A DNA stretch of 64,000 nucleotides from Sporosarcina jiandibaonis (GTDB lineage: Bacteria > Bacillota > Bacilli > Bacillales_A > Planococcaceae): contig NZ_JAAOIY010000001.1 of NCBI RefSeq assembly GCF_013184495.1, positions 1,302,001 through 1,366,000 on the forward strand, given 5' to 3'. The translations under genes and the position numbers were made by a program. Positions 16,635 through 25,821 of the stretch are shown here, one piece after another. Within the stretch, counting starts at the first letter, position 1. The number at the start of each line of letters is the position of its first letter. The notes under the pieces were generated by a model. The model worked only from the letters and a program-made list of their open reading frames with translations. It was not told the DNA's origin and ran no database searches.

Positions 16635-17741
16635 TCACTGCAATTTCCCTCGACATTCAACGGCTAATTCCTCGACAACTTCACCATTGGAAATTAAATA
16701 TGCCTTCTCATGAAGATTACATACGGGACAAATATGATTTGGAATAATCTCGACTTTATCACCGATACTCACTTGATCCCGAAACTTTTCATTATAAATA
16801 ATCGCATGCTCATCAAAAACATCGAATATATGCACATCATCAAAGCCTTTGATGTACCCTAGACCTTCCGTTTTCGTGACACCTTTACTTCTTCTCTGCG
16901 CTGTAATTCCTTTTGCACCCACATCCGTGATCACTCTTTCAGCGGTGGGTTTACTAATAACCGTCGTAAGAATCGTAGCGGCACATCGATCATAAGTTTC
17001 AATGACATTCGCTTGTGACGCATCCATCAATACGTATGTGCCTGGTCGAATTTCAGTAACGCCTTCAGGTATTTCATAATTTTGCATGAGAGAAGGTGTA
17101 GAGCCGATGCTAACCACTTTCGGTTTCAGACCCATTTCTTCTGATATCTCTGCAAAACGCAAAGTCCGTTTAACACTATCGATAAAAATCTCCCGGCATT
17201 CATCCAGATTTTCAGCTTTATAGGAATGACCATCATGGGAAAATACACCTTTGAATTCAACATTTCGACTAGCTTTGATTGATTCCAATAAGGCGCGAAA
17301 AGCACTTTCTTCAATTACGCCGGAACGATTCTCCCCGACTTCGATTTCTACGACGACTTGGGCTTTCTTGACCGCCCCTTCGAAGACAGCTTCGATTTCA
17401 TTTACATGATAGGGATCATCGATGCCAAAAGATACCTCAATCGTTTCAGCCAGCTTTCGAATGCGTTCAATTTTTGATTTGCCAACAACTTGGTTGGCAA
17501 TGAAAATATCCGTTAAGCCATGATTCGCCATCACTTCCGCCTCGCCTACTTTTGCGACGGTAATCCCTTTCGCCCCCAACTCTTCTTGGAGCTTGGCGAT
17601 AGTCGGTATTTTATGCGTCTTAGTATGCGGCCGCAAATGGACATTGTTAACACTCGCATAGTTTTGCATAAACTTCAGATTATCGATCATTATTTCTCTA
17701 TCTATTAATAGTACAGGTGTCTCAAGTTCAACGTATTTCAT
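16635..17741 (-). CDS. PLP-dependent D-threonine aldolase / D-serine dehydratase-like enzyme
   Basis: The 368-residue fold-III PLP enzyme carries RPHTKTHK at residues 37-44. Lys41 is the expected PLP lysine. A C-terminal metal site HICPVCN is typical of D-threonine aldolases and D-threo-hydroxyaspartate dehydratases. It probably cleaves or deaminates a D-beta-hydroxy amino acid. The start at 17741 follows GGGGAGA, and an upstream ATG at 17813 lacks a site. It is the only gene of its unit. Confidence 0.82.
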   Translation of the reverse strand: MKYVELETPVLLIDREIMIDNLKFMQNYASVNNVHLRPHTKTHKIPTIAKLQEELGAKGITVAKVGEAEVMANHGLTDIFIANQVVGKSKIERIRKLAETIEVSFGIDDPYHVNEIEAVFEGAVKKAQVVVEIEVGENRSGVIEESAFRALLESIKASRNVEFKGVFSHDGHSYKAENLDECREIFIDSVKRTLRFAEISEEMGLKPKVVSIGSTPSLMQNYEIPEGVTEIRPGTYVLMDASQANVIETYDRCAATILTTVISKPTAERVITDVGAKGITAQRRSKGVTKTEGLGYIKGFDDVHIFDVFDEHAIIYNEKFRDQVSIGDKVEIIPNHICPVCNLHEKAYLISNGEVVEELAVECRGKLQ

Positions 17742-17874
17742 CACAAACTCTCCCCTATATAAAAAATGCATTCTCATATATTTCACTTTAACAATTTTCT
17801 GATTAATGGTCAATGTGTTCTAAATCGAACTTTTTCTGCTAATAATAGTCTTATAAGGAAAGAGGAGTGGTATT

Positions 17875-18297
17875 TTGAAGTTTATTAAGGGTCTTATCAC
17901 CTTATTACTACTTATAGGCGGCACCGCGTACGGGATTTATTATTTCGGCACCAATAAAATATCTGAAAATGTTGCGGACTCCGTCTACAATGAGCTAGAA
18001 AATACCGGACAATTAGATGAGATAAGACAGGTTATCAATAATGATCCGGACATAAAGCAGTTTATTGCAGAAGGAAATGTGGACACGAGTAACCTTCCCT
18101 ATCAAACAAAAGAACAAGCAACAAGAGCCATCATTCAAAAAGTAGGCATCGGCGAACTCCAGAATATGCAATCGAAATATCAAAACGGAATTTCATCGCA
18201 TGATATAGATGATATTCTGAGCAGTCTTGAAGGAAAGTTCACGCAGGAAGAAATTTTGGCATTAAAAGTGATTGCCTACGAAGAATTAAATAAATGA
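17875..18297 (+). CDS. Membrane-anchored or secreted protein of unknown function
   Basis: The 140-residue protein starts with a TTG preceded by AGAGGAG at good spacing. It has one N-terminal membrane segment (residues 5-24, KGLITLLLLIGGTAYGIYYF) and a helical acidic-basic remainder. The C-terminal half (SHDIDDILSSLEGKFTQEEI) has no recognised domain. A compact terminator follows directly. No function can be assigned. Confidence 0.75.
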   Translation: MKFIKGLITLLLLIGGTAYGIYYFGTNKISENVADSVYNELENTGQLDEIRQVINNDPDIKQFIAEGNVDTSNLPYQTKEQATRAIIQKVGIGELQNMQSKYQNGISSHDIDDILSSLEGKFTQEEILALKVIAYEELNK

Positions 18298-18320
18298 AAA
18301 AGAGCCTTATGGCTCTTTTT
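18297..18320. terminator. Terminator between convergent genes
   Basis: Perfect ten-base arms AAAAAGAGCC and GGCTCTTTTT enclose TTAT. The arm ends provide T-runs for both strands. Confidence 0.9.
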
Positions 18321-18325
18321 TGTGT

Positions 18326-19060
18326 TTAAACTATTGAATAAGCATCCTTATCCACAATAATCGTAACATCATCATGCGTCCATAAATAAGAGGCGGGAAA
18401 ATCCGGATTTACTTTTTCCTTTGATTCCAACAATGTTTTCACGGCATTGGCTTTGTTTTTTCCAGAGGCTAATAAAATAATTTGCTCACTTTTCAATATC
18501 GACTGGATTCCGATTGTTATGGCATGCTTAGGAACTTCATCGATTGATTGAAAAAAGTGAGCATTGTTTTCTCGGGTCGACTCTTTAAGTTCCACGACAT
18601 GCGTCAGGCTATTTGGATCTGTTCCCGGTTCGTTAAACCCAATATGCCCATTTGTCCCAATCCCTAATAGTTGCAGATTGACCGGCCCGACATGGTCGAT
18701 CATCCCTTCATAGCACGCACATTCCTCTTCAGCGGATTTCGGCACGCCATCGGGAATGTATGTATTCGTAAGTTCAATATCGATATGCTTAAAAAACGTC
18801 TCAAACATGAAGGCATGATAGCTCGCTGGATGGTTATTATCCAGTCCAAGATATTCATCTAAGTTAATGGTTTTCACATTCTTAAAAGAAATCCCGCGCG
18901 TTTTATGGCCTTTAATCAGATTTTCATATAACCCGAGCGGCGTTGATCCAGTCGCCAACCCGAGAACCAGTTCGTCATCGGCGAGAATTTTTTCTTCTAC
19001 CAATCGCGCGGCTTCTTTACTAACCTCATCATAATTGTCGAGCACAATCACCTTCATCAT
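18326..19060 (-). CDS. nagB: Glucosamine-6-phosphate deaminase
   Basis: The 244-residue enzyme converts glucosamine-6-phosphate to fructose-6-phosphate and ammonia. Family motifs are present: GLATGSTPLGLYENLI, TINLDEYLG with the catalytic Asp, and GIGTNGHIGFNEPG with the catalytic His. The length is that of the short Bacillus-type enzyme. Its ATG overlaps the nagA stop (TAATG), so the two are translated together. Confidence 0.97.
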   Translation of the reverse strand: MMKVIVLDNYDEVSKEAARLVEEKILADDELVLGLATGSTPLGLYENLIKGHKTRGISFKNVKTINLDEYLGLDNNHPASYHAFMFETFFKHIDIELTNTYIPDGVPKSAEEECACYEGMIDHVGPVNLQLLGIGTNGHIGFNEPGTDPNSLTHVVELKESTRENNAHFFQSIDEVPKHAITIGIQSILKSEQIILLASGKNKANAVKTLLESKEKVNPDFPASYLWTHDDVTIIVDKDAYSIV

Positions 19061-20223
19061 TATTTCCCCTTTGTATAAGTGATATTCCCTCTACAAATCG
19101 TCATTTGAACATTCCACTCTTCATCGATAATTGTTAGATCTGCATCTCTTCCTGATTCGATTTTCCCCTTATTGGAAAGCCCGAGCTGTGTTGCGGCATT
19201 TGTTGATGTCATCGCAACTAGTTCAGCTAATGTGCAATCGGTCGCAGCTTTCATATTTTTCGCTGCGTTTTCCATCGTTAATATGCTGCCTGCGAGCGTT
19301 CCATCAGAAAGGCGAGCGTCATCATGAGTCACTGTTACATCTTGTCTGCCCAAATCATATGTACCTGGTGGAAGTCCTTTCGCGCGCATTGCGTCCGTAA
19401 TTAGGATGATTCCACTAGCCCCTTTTTGGCGAAAAGCAAATTCAACTGATTTTGCAGCGCTGTGAATAAAATCAACAATCAATTCAACCGACAAAGGCTT
19501 TTCCAACAAAGCTGCCCCTACCACTCCCGGTTCCCGATGATGAAATGGGCTCATTTGATTATATAAATGGGTCACATGTCTTGCACCAGCGTTAACGGCT
19601 TCGCCTACTATTTCATAGGTGGCATCGGTATGGCCCAGGGATGCAACGACATTATTCGCAGTCACTTCTTCAATAAATGCTAGGCCGTTATCCATTTCAG
19701 GAGCGACAGTCACAAGTTTAATCCGATTCCCGCTAAGTTCTTGCCATTTCTCAAATAATGAAATCGAAGGAGGCATGATGTGTTCAACCGGTTGCGCACC
19801 CGCTCTTTTGGTTGAAATGAAAGGACCTTCCAAATGTATTCCTAGCATTTCAGCTTGCGTCGAATCGGCATTAAAAAGACTTGCATTCTTTAACGCTTTA
19901 TCGATGTTATCTTCCGTCTGCGTCATCGTCGTTGCTAAAAAACTAGTCGTCCCTTCACGTGGAAGCGCACTTGCCAGACCATTTAAAGCTTCAGACGTGG
20001 CGTCCATTACATCAAACCCCGATGCACCGTGGATATGTATGTCAATAAAACCCGGAACGAGGATCCAACCTTTATCTAACGCATCCACATGGAAATCTGC
20101 TTCTTTTTTTATAGATGCAGCAACTTCTATAATCTTACCGTCTTCTAAAAAGACGTCTCCTGCCATACTTTCTCTTTCCGAATCCGCGATAGTAATATTC
20201 GAGATTAATAATGTCTTACCCAT
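19060..20223 (-). CDS. nagA: N-acetylglucosamine-6-phosphate deacetylase
   Basis: The 387-residue amidohydrolase removes the acetyl group from GlcNAc-6-phosphate to feed NagB. Metal and catalytic motifs are visible: PGFIDIHIHGASGFDVMD near residue 60, LEGPFI, GHTDATYE, HLYNQM and TDAM. AAAGGAGTG precedes the ATG. The pair funnels cell-wall or chitin amino sugar into glycolysis. No nagR-type gene or PTS gene lies nearby. The upstream ArgH-like gene is only 30 bp away. Confidence 0.97.
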   Translation of the reverse strand: MGKTLLISNITIADSERESMAGDVFLEDGKIIEVAASIKKEADFHVDALDKGWILVPGFIDIHIHGASGFDVMDATSEALNGLASALPREGTTSFLATTMTQTEDNIDKALKNASLFNADSTQAEMLGIHLEGPFISTKRAGAQPVEHIMPPSISLFEKWQELSGNRIKLVTVAPEMDNGLAFIEEVTANNVVASLGHTDATYEIVGEAVNAGARHVTHLYNQMSPFHHREPGVVGAALLEKPLSVELIVDFIHSAAKSVEFAFRQKGASGIILITDAMRAKGLPPGTYDLGRQDVTVTHDDARLSDGTLAGSILTMENAAKNMKAATDCTLAELVAMTSTNAATQLGLSNKGKIESGRDADLTIIDEEWNVQMTICRGNITYTKGK

Positions 20224-20253
20224 GAATCATCACTCCTTTCAGTTCCAATTATA

Positions 20254-21771
20254 TCACTTCGATTCACGCCATTGCTCGGCGAAACCCTCCAATACCGCCT
20301 CGGCCTTTTCAATTTCAACAATTTTTTTATCTACCCATTCATTCGATGCGGTGACGCGGCTCCGGGATTTCGAAAGTGAATTGATCATCGTTTTAGGAGC
20401 CGGACCCCCGAGAATCGTCCGCAACTCGACGAAATTACGCGGACATAGCGCTTTCTTGAATTGCTCCTCCGTTATTGTAAGGGGACGCTTTATGACATTC
20501 ATAGATTCTTGATTCACCAAGTCATAGGTAAAATCCGATAATTTTTCTTTTCCGCTTGCATCCAATGCTCGCACCGCATTGCTTACAATATGATGGGCTT
20601 GCCTGAAAGATATTTTCTCAAACCGAACCAAGGTATCTGCCAACTCCGTGACATTCGCAAAGCTTTCCCTTGCACGTTTTTCAAGTCCTTCTTTATTTAC
20701 GCTCATCGTCACGATAACACTAGCGAAGAGTTCATAAATCCCGGAAAGCTGATCCAACGGTCTCCATAGATAAGGCTGCAAATCGTCCTCTGTATCATTA
20801 ATATCGCCGAAAGGAGTATTATGAATCATCGTCAATACCGTATTGGCATCCCCGACAACTGTCGATAACAATGAACGCGCATGTTCCAATGAAACCGGAT
20901 TTCTTTTTTGCGGCATGATAGAACTCACCTGCACATACGGATTCGCCATTTTAACCACATTAAATTCTTGCGTCGCCCATGTCAGTAAATCTTGAACGGA
21001 TCGTCCTAAACTTAAACTAGCCAATTGAACAGCCGTGGAAACTTCCATTAAATAATCAGCACCTGCCACACTATCCCATGAGTTTTCAATTATATCATCA
21101 AAAGATAGAAGTTCTTGCATCCGTTCACGACTTATTGCAAACCCCGATGTCGTGAGCGCGGCAGCCCCCATACTGCTACGATTAACCGTTTTATAAGCGG
21201 CTTGAAGGCGAATGAAATCCCGATCTAGTTTATCAATTAATCCCTTCATATAATGCGCTAAAGTTGTCGGTTGCGCTTGTTGCGTATGTGTGTAGCCAAT
21301 CATGATTGTCTCGATATGATCATTCGCAAAGGCATGCAGTGACTCTTGAACGGAAAGCAGTGCTTTCATCAACTTCAATAGTTTTTTTCGAATCGTCATT
21401 CGGTAAAGCGCAATTCCCATATCATTGCGACTTCTAGCAATATGTAAATTCCCTGCGATATCGCCAGCTTTCGTTATCAAATCATGTTCAATGCGGAAAA
21501 ACAAATCTTCATATACAGCATCATAAGAACTCGTTTTATAAAACTCCCGATTTATTTCAGAGATTGCTTTTCCAATCTTTTGCGCTTCGGCATCGTTAAC
21601 CAAACCCTGTTCTTGAAGCATGACTAAATGCGCGATATTTATTTGCATCATATAATCGACAAAATTTTCTTTTGCTTCATCGTATGCCGGTTCCAGCACC
21701 ACTTTTTTATATGTGAATGAGGGAAATTCTTTTCCCTCTTTTGATTCGATTTCCGATCTATAATTCCCCAT
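20254..21771 (-). CDS. Argininosuccinate lyase-like protein (paralogue type)
   Basis: This 505-residue member of the fumarase/aspartase superfamily has HIARSRNDMG, GYTHTQQAQPTTLAHY with the catalytic His region, and the signature SSIMPQKRNP with the catalytic Ser loop. It is about 45 residues longer than housekeeping ArgH and lacks the usual WGGRF start. No argG or arginine genes are adjacent. It lies just upstream of nagA. It may act on another fumarate- or amino-acid-linked substrate. The start at 21771 follows AAAAGGGGC. Confidence 0.8.
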   Translation of the reverse strand: MGNYRSEIESKEGKEFPSFTYKKVVLEPAYDEAKENFVDYMMQINIAHLVMLQEQGLVNDAEAQKIGKAISEINREFYKTSSYDAVYEDLFFRIEHDLITKAGDIAGNLHIARSRNDMGIALYRMTIRKKLLKLMKALLSVQESLHAFANDHIETIMIGYTHTQQAQPTTLAHYMKGLIDKLDRDFIRLQAAYKTVNRSSMGAAALTTSGFAISRERMQELLSFDDIIENSWDSVAGADYLMEVSTAVQLASLSLGRSVQDLLTWATQEFNVVKMANPYVQVSSIMPQKRNPVSLEHARSLLSTVVGDANTVLTMIHNTPFGDINDTEDDLQPYLWRPLDQLSGIYELFASVIVTMSVNKEGLEKRARESFANVTELADTLVRFEKISFRQAHHIVSNAVRALDASGKEKLSDFTYDLVNQESMNVIKRPLTITEEQFKKALCPRNFVELRTILGGPAPKTMINSLSKSRSRVTASNEWVDKKIVEIEKAEAVLEGFAEQWRESK

Positions 21772-21856
21772 TATCTTTTGCCCCTTTTTTGTACAGTTCA
21801 AATCTTCGATGACGATCGTGAAAATCATCTCTCCAGCTTAAATCGATATTGCGAAT

Positions 21857-22183
21857 TCAACGCTGCCTCAACCAATGAAACCCAAAAGCATAACCGACCA
21901 GCTCGGTCCCGAGCCAAATGAAAAGCCACTTAATGAAGTGTTTGAAATTCGATAGGTCATCAAATATTAATAGAAACGAAATGAGTATGACTAAAAAAGC
22001 CATCAAGCGACAGTAAAAAATAATCGACTCGGGCATACGCGTATAATTATTCGGAACATAGTCTATTTCATCATCTTCTATACTATAGGAATCCCGAGCC
22101 TTACCGCTCCCCTGTTCATGCTCATAATCTTGATCGCTAAACTGGCTTATCACAATCATCCCCTGAGACTTCATCACTTTCAT
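21857..22183 (-). CDS. Small membrane protein of unknown function
   Basis: The 108-residue protein has a charged N-terminal half and two predicted membrane helices (SIIFYCRLMAFLVILISFLL and HFIKWLFIWLGTELVGYAFG). The start is uncertain. Met at residues 4 or 9 are alternatives. It sits 86 bp upstream of the ArgH-like gene start and may be co-transcribed. No family is recognised. Confidence 0.5.
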   Translation of the reverse strand: MKVMKSQGMIVISQFSDQDYEHEQGSGKARDSYSIEDDEIDYVPNNYTRMPESIIFYCRLMAFLVILISFLLIFDDLSNFKHFIKWLFIWLGTELVGYAFGFHWLRQR

Positions 22184-22211
22184 CTGAATCCTTCAACGCC
22201 ATAAAAGTGCA

Positions 22212-22270
22212 ATAAATACATTGAAATCGGGTTCGACTCCCGCCGTCTGCATTATATATTATGTATTTAT
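22212..22270. other. tmRNA-like T-arm/3'-end fragment inside an inverted repeat (possible att scar)
   Basis: CGGGTTCGACTCCCG (22228-22242) followed by CCGTCTGCA has the form of a tRNA/tmRNA T-arm and 3' acceptor strand and closely resembles the 3' end of bacterial ssrA. No upstream half of a tmRNA or tRNA is present and the CCA end is replaced. Perfect 10-bp inverted repeats ATAAATACAT (22212-22221) and ATGTATTTAT (22261-22270) flank it. This fits a left-over attachment site of an element that integrated in ssrA. Confidence 0.55.
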
Positions 22271-22333
22271 GAATACAATCGTGAATTGATGGCCACCTAT
22301 ATCGCGGTTGTTCTTATTTATTCAAACATAAAA

Positions 22334-22364
22334 AATCCACCAAGCCATTTCCGATTAGTGGATT
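22334..22364 (-). terminator. Terminator of the orphan gene
   Basis: AATCCAC pairs with GTGGATT and is followed on the minus strand by a T-run. Confidence 0.75.
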
Positions 22365-22404
22365 CTGTTTAATTCGTAAATTCTTTTTTACTTAATTGAA
22401 ACAA

Positions 22405-22911
22405 TTACTCGCGAATCAACATATTCATTTCAAGTTCCAATCCGCTTTCAACTTCTGTTTTGAAGATTTCTAGCCATTGCAAAATTATTGGGGAGATCAG
22501 CGATTCGTCGCTTTGGTTAAATGTGATTCCCGAGTCTTTCAACAACCCGACTAATTTTTTCACGGACACTCGCCAAGCGATTACCTTAAACTTCAAATTA
22601 AGCCACCGCAACAGAATCTTCTTCCACTCGCAGGCTGGTCCATTAATTTGGGATTCTCCTACAATAGTAGCGTTCAACATTTTCTCTTCGAATTCTTCGT
22701 ATCTTTCAGTTGTTACAAATGCCGTTAATGGCTTAATTGGCTGACCTGTTTTTGGGTTTATGCCGGTTTTCTTAACTTTTTCAACAACACGGATGGCAAG
22801 TGGTCCATCCCAAAAATGACTTTGAGAAGTAGACATATTCCTGCTTTGTTCTTGATCAACATTCAGCATCTCATTATCTTTGTCTCTTTCAGGAGTTAAC
22901 TGTAGTTCCAT
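22405..22911 (-). CDS. Orphan protein of unknown function
   Basis: The 168-residue soluble protein has no recognised motif. It contains a proline-rich KTGINPKTGQPIKPLTAFVT segment and a helical C-terminus. The ATG at 22911 follows GGGGGATG. It lies beside the tmRNA-like fragment, has its own terminator and no functional neighbours. It could be cargo left by a lost mobile element, which is speculation. Confidence 0.55.
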   Translation of the reverse strand: MELQLTPERDKDNEMLNVDQEQSRNMSTSQSHFWDGPLAIRVVEKVKKTGINPKTGQPIKPLTAFVTTERYEEFEEKMLNATIVGESQINGPACEWKKILLRWLNLKFKVIAWRVSVKKLVGLLKDSGITFNQSDESLISPIILQWLEIFKTEVESGLELEMNMLIRE

Positions 22912-23133
22912 CTTCTCATCCCCCACATTTAATAAATTTTATCGATTTCTCTCTATTATGTTAGTATACGACTAAGTTACCTTTGATTCAAGGTAAACAT
23001 GTGTATACATCCCCTTTAAAGTCCTATTTTAGTACCGAAATCCATTTTTTCATATGTCTATTGCATCAACCTAATCAGAAAGTTACAATGAGAAAAATAA
23101 TAATATACTATAGAAGGACTAGGTTAGACAAAA

Positions 23134-23177
23134 AACCTCAATTGACTCAGGGTTTTTGCCCGAAATCAATTGAGGTT
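23134..23177 (-). terminator. Terminator of the GGDEF-EAL gene
   Basis: Perfect 12-base arms AACCTCAATTGA and TCAATTGAGGTT enclose a loop with a second small hairpin. Six T follow on the minus strand. Confidence 0.8.
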
Positions 23178-23242
23178 GATGTGATTGCACCGTTTTCACT
23201 ATTATACGGCGTTATTTATTGTGGTAATGACCTGAAAATATT

Positions 23243-23366
23243 ATATCCGTATGTTTAGTACATATATCTGCGATATAAAGCCGGATATCCGCCGTATAGA
23301 ACAGTATATCAGCACATTTTCTCTAGATATCCGCATCTTTACATTTATATCCGCATTCCATTACTT
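23243..23366. repeat. 21-bp-periodic ATATCCGC array
   Basis: ATATC(C/T/A)GC-like words start at 23243, 23264, 23285, 23306, 23327 and 23347 (spacings 21, 21, 21, 21, 20). The 12-13 bases between words are unrelated from unit to unit. One further ATATCCGCA word stands alone at 26109. Confidence 0.9.
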
Positions 23367-23397
23367 TTGAACTCCAAAAATTCACAAACGAACGACT

Positions 23398-25821
23398 TTA
23401 TTTATTTTCTTTCAGAAACACCTCAACCTGTTCCCTAGGAAGAGGCTTGGAATAAAAGAAACCTTGTGCTTCATCGCAATGTAAATCCTCTAGAAAACTT
23501 GCTTGTTCCTGCGTTTCAACACCTTCTGCAATTACAGTTAAGCATAGATTTTTTGCTAAGGTGATAATCGTTTTTATGATTGCCTGGTTGCTCCGGCTCA
23601 ACTCTTGTATGAAAGCCTGATCGATTTTTAAGTGGGTAATCGGAAATTTACTTAAATAGCTTAATGAAGAGTAGCCTGTTCCAAAGTCATCAATGCTGAC
23701 ATCGATATTCGCATTTCTAATTTTACTAAGAGTTTCCTGGAAATTTTTCTTATCAGATGTCATGCTCTCGGTTATTTCTAAATTAAGATATTTTGATAAC
23801 AATCCTGTTTTCTCAAGTGTTTCTTTCACATGCTCCACAAAAGAAGGTTGATGAAATTGATGGATTGATACATTGACACTAATCCGAAAGTCAGCGATAC
23901 CTTTATCTTGCCAATTTTTCATTTGTGCGCAAGCCGTTTCAAGCACCCATTGACCAACCGGGATAATTAAACCGGTTTCCTCGGCAATAGGGATAAATCT
24001 AGACGGAGAAATATTGCCCATAGTAGGGTGATGCCAGCGCAAAAGTGCTTCCAATCCTATTATTTCCCCTGTTTTCATATTAACTTGGGGTTGATAATAA
24101 ACCTCGAACTGATTTTTTTGCAATGCCTGACGAATTTCTGCCTCTAGTAACGTTTTTTCCTTAATAATATGAGCCAATTTTTCCGTGAAGAATTGTGGAG
24201 TATTATTTCTCTTTTCTTTTGCAATAAACATAGCCGAGTCGGCATTGCTCGTTAATTGGTCATATGTTGTACCGTCGTCAGGAAAAAGGCTGATGCCAAT
24301 GCTTGGATCGATATATACTTCGATGCTGTTAATATAAAAAGGTTCAGAAAATCCATGAATAATTTGGTTTGCTACAGCTTCTGCTTCGGATTCTCCAGTG
24401 GAAGGCAGTAAAACGACAAACTCATCCCCACCGTGACGTCCGACGATATCCTCGTTACGAACATATTTTTTCAATCTTTCTCCAACGTCTAATAAAATCT
24501 TATCCCCTATTGAATGTCCCATAGAGCCATTGATATTTTTAAAGCGATCCAAGTCGATAAACATTAACGCAAATTTGTTATTTTCTATTTGTGCTTGTTT
24601 TATTTTTTCTTCAACTTTCTTTTTAAAAAGTCGTCTGTTTGGCAACTCCGTTAAATAGTCGTAATACGCCATATGTTCAACAAGTTTTTCAGCTTTTTTA
24701 CGATCTGAAATATCGATGGCTGTGCCGACAACTTCTAGAACCTTGTCATTTTCCATGATCGGCGATAAATAAATAAGAAAGGTGTGTTGAAAAAAACTCA
24801 CTTCAAACTGTACAGCATTACCTTCTAATCCTTTTTTTAATAGCTGAATGTATCTTTTTATTTCCATATCAGTAAATGAATGTTTAATCTGATTTAGAGA
24901 AAACTTTTCTACACTAATACCTAGTTTTTCGGCAGCCTTCCCTTCAATAAGCGTAAAAGTGAATCCGCCGTTACCATCATCTATGTATTTAAAAATCATA
25001 TTTTGAAGACTTTTCACTGTTTGTTGAAAATCATTTTTCAAAGCGATTTCCAATGATTGTTCTGTATTTTTCTTATCCGTAATATCTGTTCGAATGGCAA
25101 TATAATGTAATGGTTTTCCGTTTTCATCTAAGAAAGGGACGATTGTCGTGTTTACCCAGTAATGCGAACCGTCTTTCGCACGGTTTTTAATCTCGCCTGT
25201 CCATATCTTTCCGCTTCCAATAGTCTTCCACATTTCTTCAAAAAATTGTTTTGGATGATACCCGGAGTTCACAAGTCGATGTGTCTGTCCTATTAATTCT
25301 TCAGAAGAGTACTTTGAGAGTTCACAAAACTTATTATTGGCATATGTAATGACGCCTTGTGGATTAGTAATCGCAACCACAGAAGATTGATCAAGTGCAT
25401 GTTCAATGTTTTGCAGACTTTTTAATGCTTTCTTATACTTTCCATCTGTAAGGATATTTTTTGTAATATCAATATCAAAAGAGATGAATTGTTCTATCAT
25501 TCCAACTTCATCAAGTACAGGAACAATAGTTGCATGTATCCAGTACGGGGTTCCATATTTAGTAAAAGCTTTTATTTCTCGGTACAGTACTTTATTCTGT
25601 GAATAATCGTAATCTGGACCAGAGATGAATATATCATTTTTATAATTCGGATTTAGCATTTCATAGGTATTGCCAAGCAACTCTTCTTTTGTATACATTG
25701 ATAGATCACAAAACATTTGATTGACATAAGTAATTTTTCCATTGCGATCTGAAATGGAAACACAAAACATCTCGTCTATAAAACTTGAAATAGTAGACAT
25801 ATCTTTAATTTCCGCGAGCAT
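23398..25821 (-). CDS. PAS-PAS-GGDEF-EAL cyclic-di-GMP turnover protein
   Basis: The 807-residue protein has two clear PAS domains (about residues 10-125 and 135-255), a third PAS-like segment (260-380), a GGDEF domain with the intact GGDEF motif at 464-468, and an EAL domain starting with EALLRW at 591. An RNED inhibitory site lies five residues before GGDEF. EAL catalytic segments (VNVSIHQF, LEITESM, DDFGTGYSS, AEGVETQ) are complete. Both synthesis and hydrolysis of c-di-GMP are thus possible. No membrane segment is seen, so it is probably a cytosolic sensor. Confidence 0.94.
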   Translation of the reverse strand: MLAEIKDMSTISSFIDEMFCVSISDRNGKITYVNQMFCDLSMYTKEELLGNTYEMLNPNYKNDIFISGPDYDYSQNKVLYREIKAFTKYGTPYWIHATIVPVLDEVGMIEQFISFDIDITKNILTDGKYKKALKSLQNIEHALDQSSVVAITNPQGVITYANNKFCELSKYSSEELIGQTHRLVNSGYHPKQFFEEMWKTIGSGKIWTGEIKNRAKDGSHYWVNTTIVPFLDENGKPLHYIAIRTDITDKKNTEQSLEIALKNDFQQTVKSLQNMIFKYIDDGNGGFTFTLIEGKAAEKLGISVEKFSLNQIKHSFTDMEIKRYIQLLKKGLEGNAVQFEVSFFQHTFLIYLSPIMENDKVLEVVGTAIDISDRKKAEKLVEHMAYYDYLTELPNRRLFKKKVEEKIKQAQIENNKFALMFIDLDRFKNINGSMGHSIGDKILLDVGERLKKYVRNEDIVGRHGGDEFVVLLPSTGESEAEAVANQIIHGFSEPFYINSIEVYIDPSIGISLFPDDGTTYDQLTSNADSAMFIAKEKRNNTPQFFTEKLAHIIKEKTLLEAEIRQALQKNQFEVYYQPQVNMKTGEIIGLEALLRWHHPTMGNISPSRFIPIAEETGLIIPVGQWVLETACAQMKNWQDKGIADFRISVNVSIHQFHQPSFVEHVKETLEKTGLLSKYLNLEITESMTSDKKNFQETLSKIRNANIDVSIDDFGTGYSSLSYLSKFPITHLKIDQAFIQELSRSNQAIIKTIITLAKNLCLTVIAEGVETQEQASFLEDLHCDEAQGFFYSKPLPREQVEVFLKENK

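Larger units (their letters stand above)
22912..23397. other. Gene-free gap with terminator and ATATCCGC array
   Basis: Between the orphan gene and the GGDEF-EAL gene there is no convincing reading frame. The gap contains a strong minus-strand terminator (23134-23177) and six ATATCCGC-like words at 21-bp spacing (23243-23366). Confidence 0.7.

Noticed and set aside
19619..20512. 297-residue plus-strand frame opposite nagA
   Set aside because: Antisense shadow of nagA and the ArgH-like gene, with serine/alanine-rich composition typical of such shadows.
22228..22250. Complete tRNA or tmRNA gene
   Set aside because: Only the T-arm and 3' strand are present. No D-arm, anticodon arm or 5' acceptor strand is found upstream.
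22983..23258. 91-residue plus-strand open frame
   Set aside because: It runs through a minus-strand terminator and the start of the ATATCCGC array and has no ribosome-binding site.
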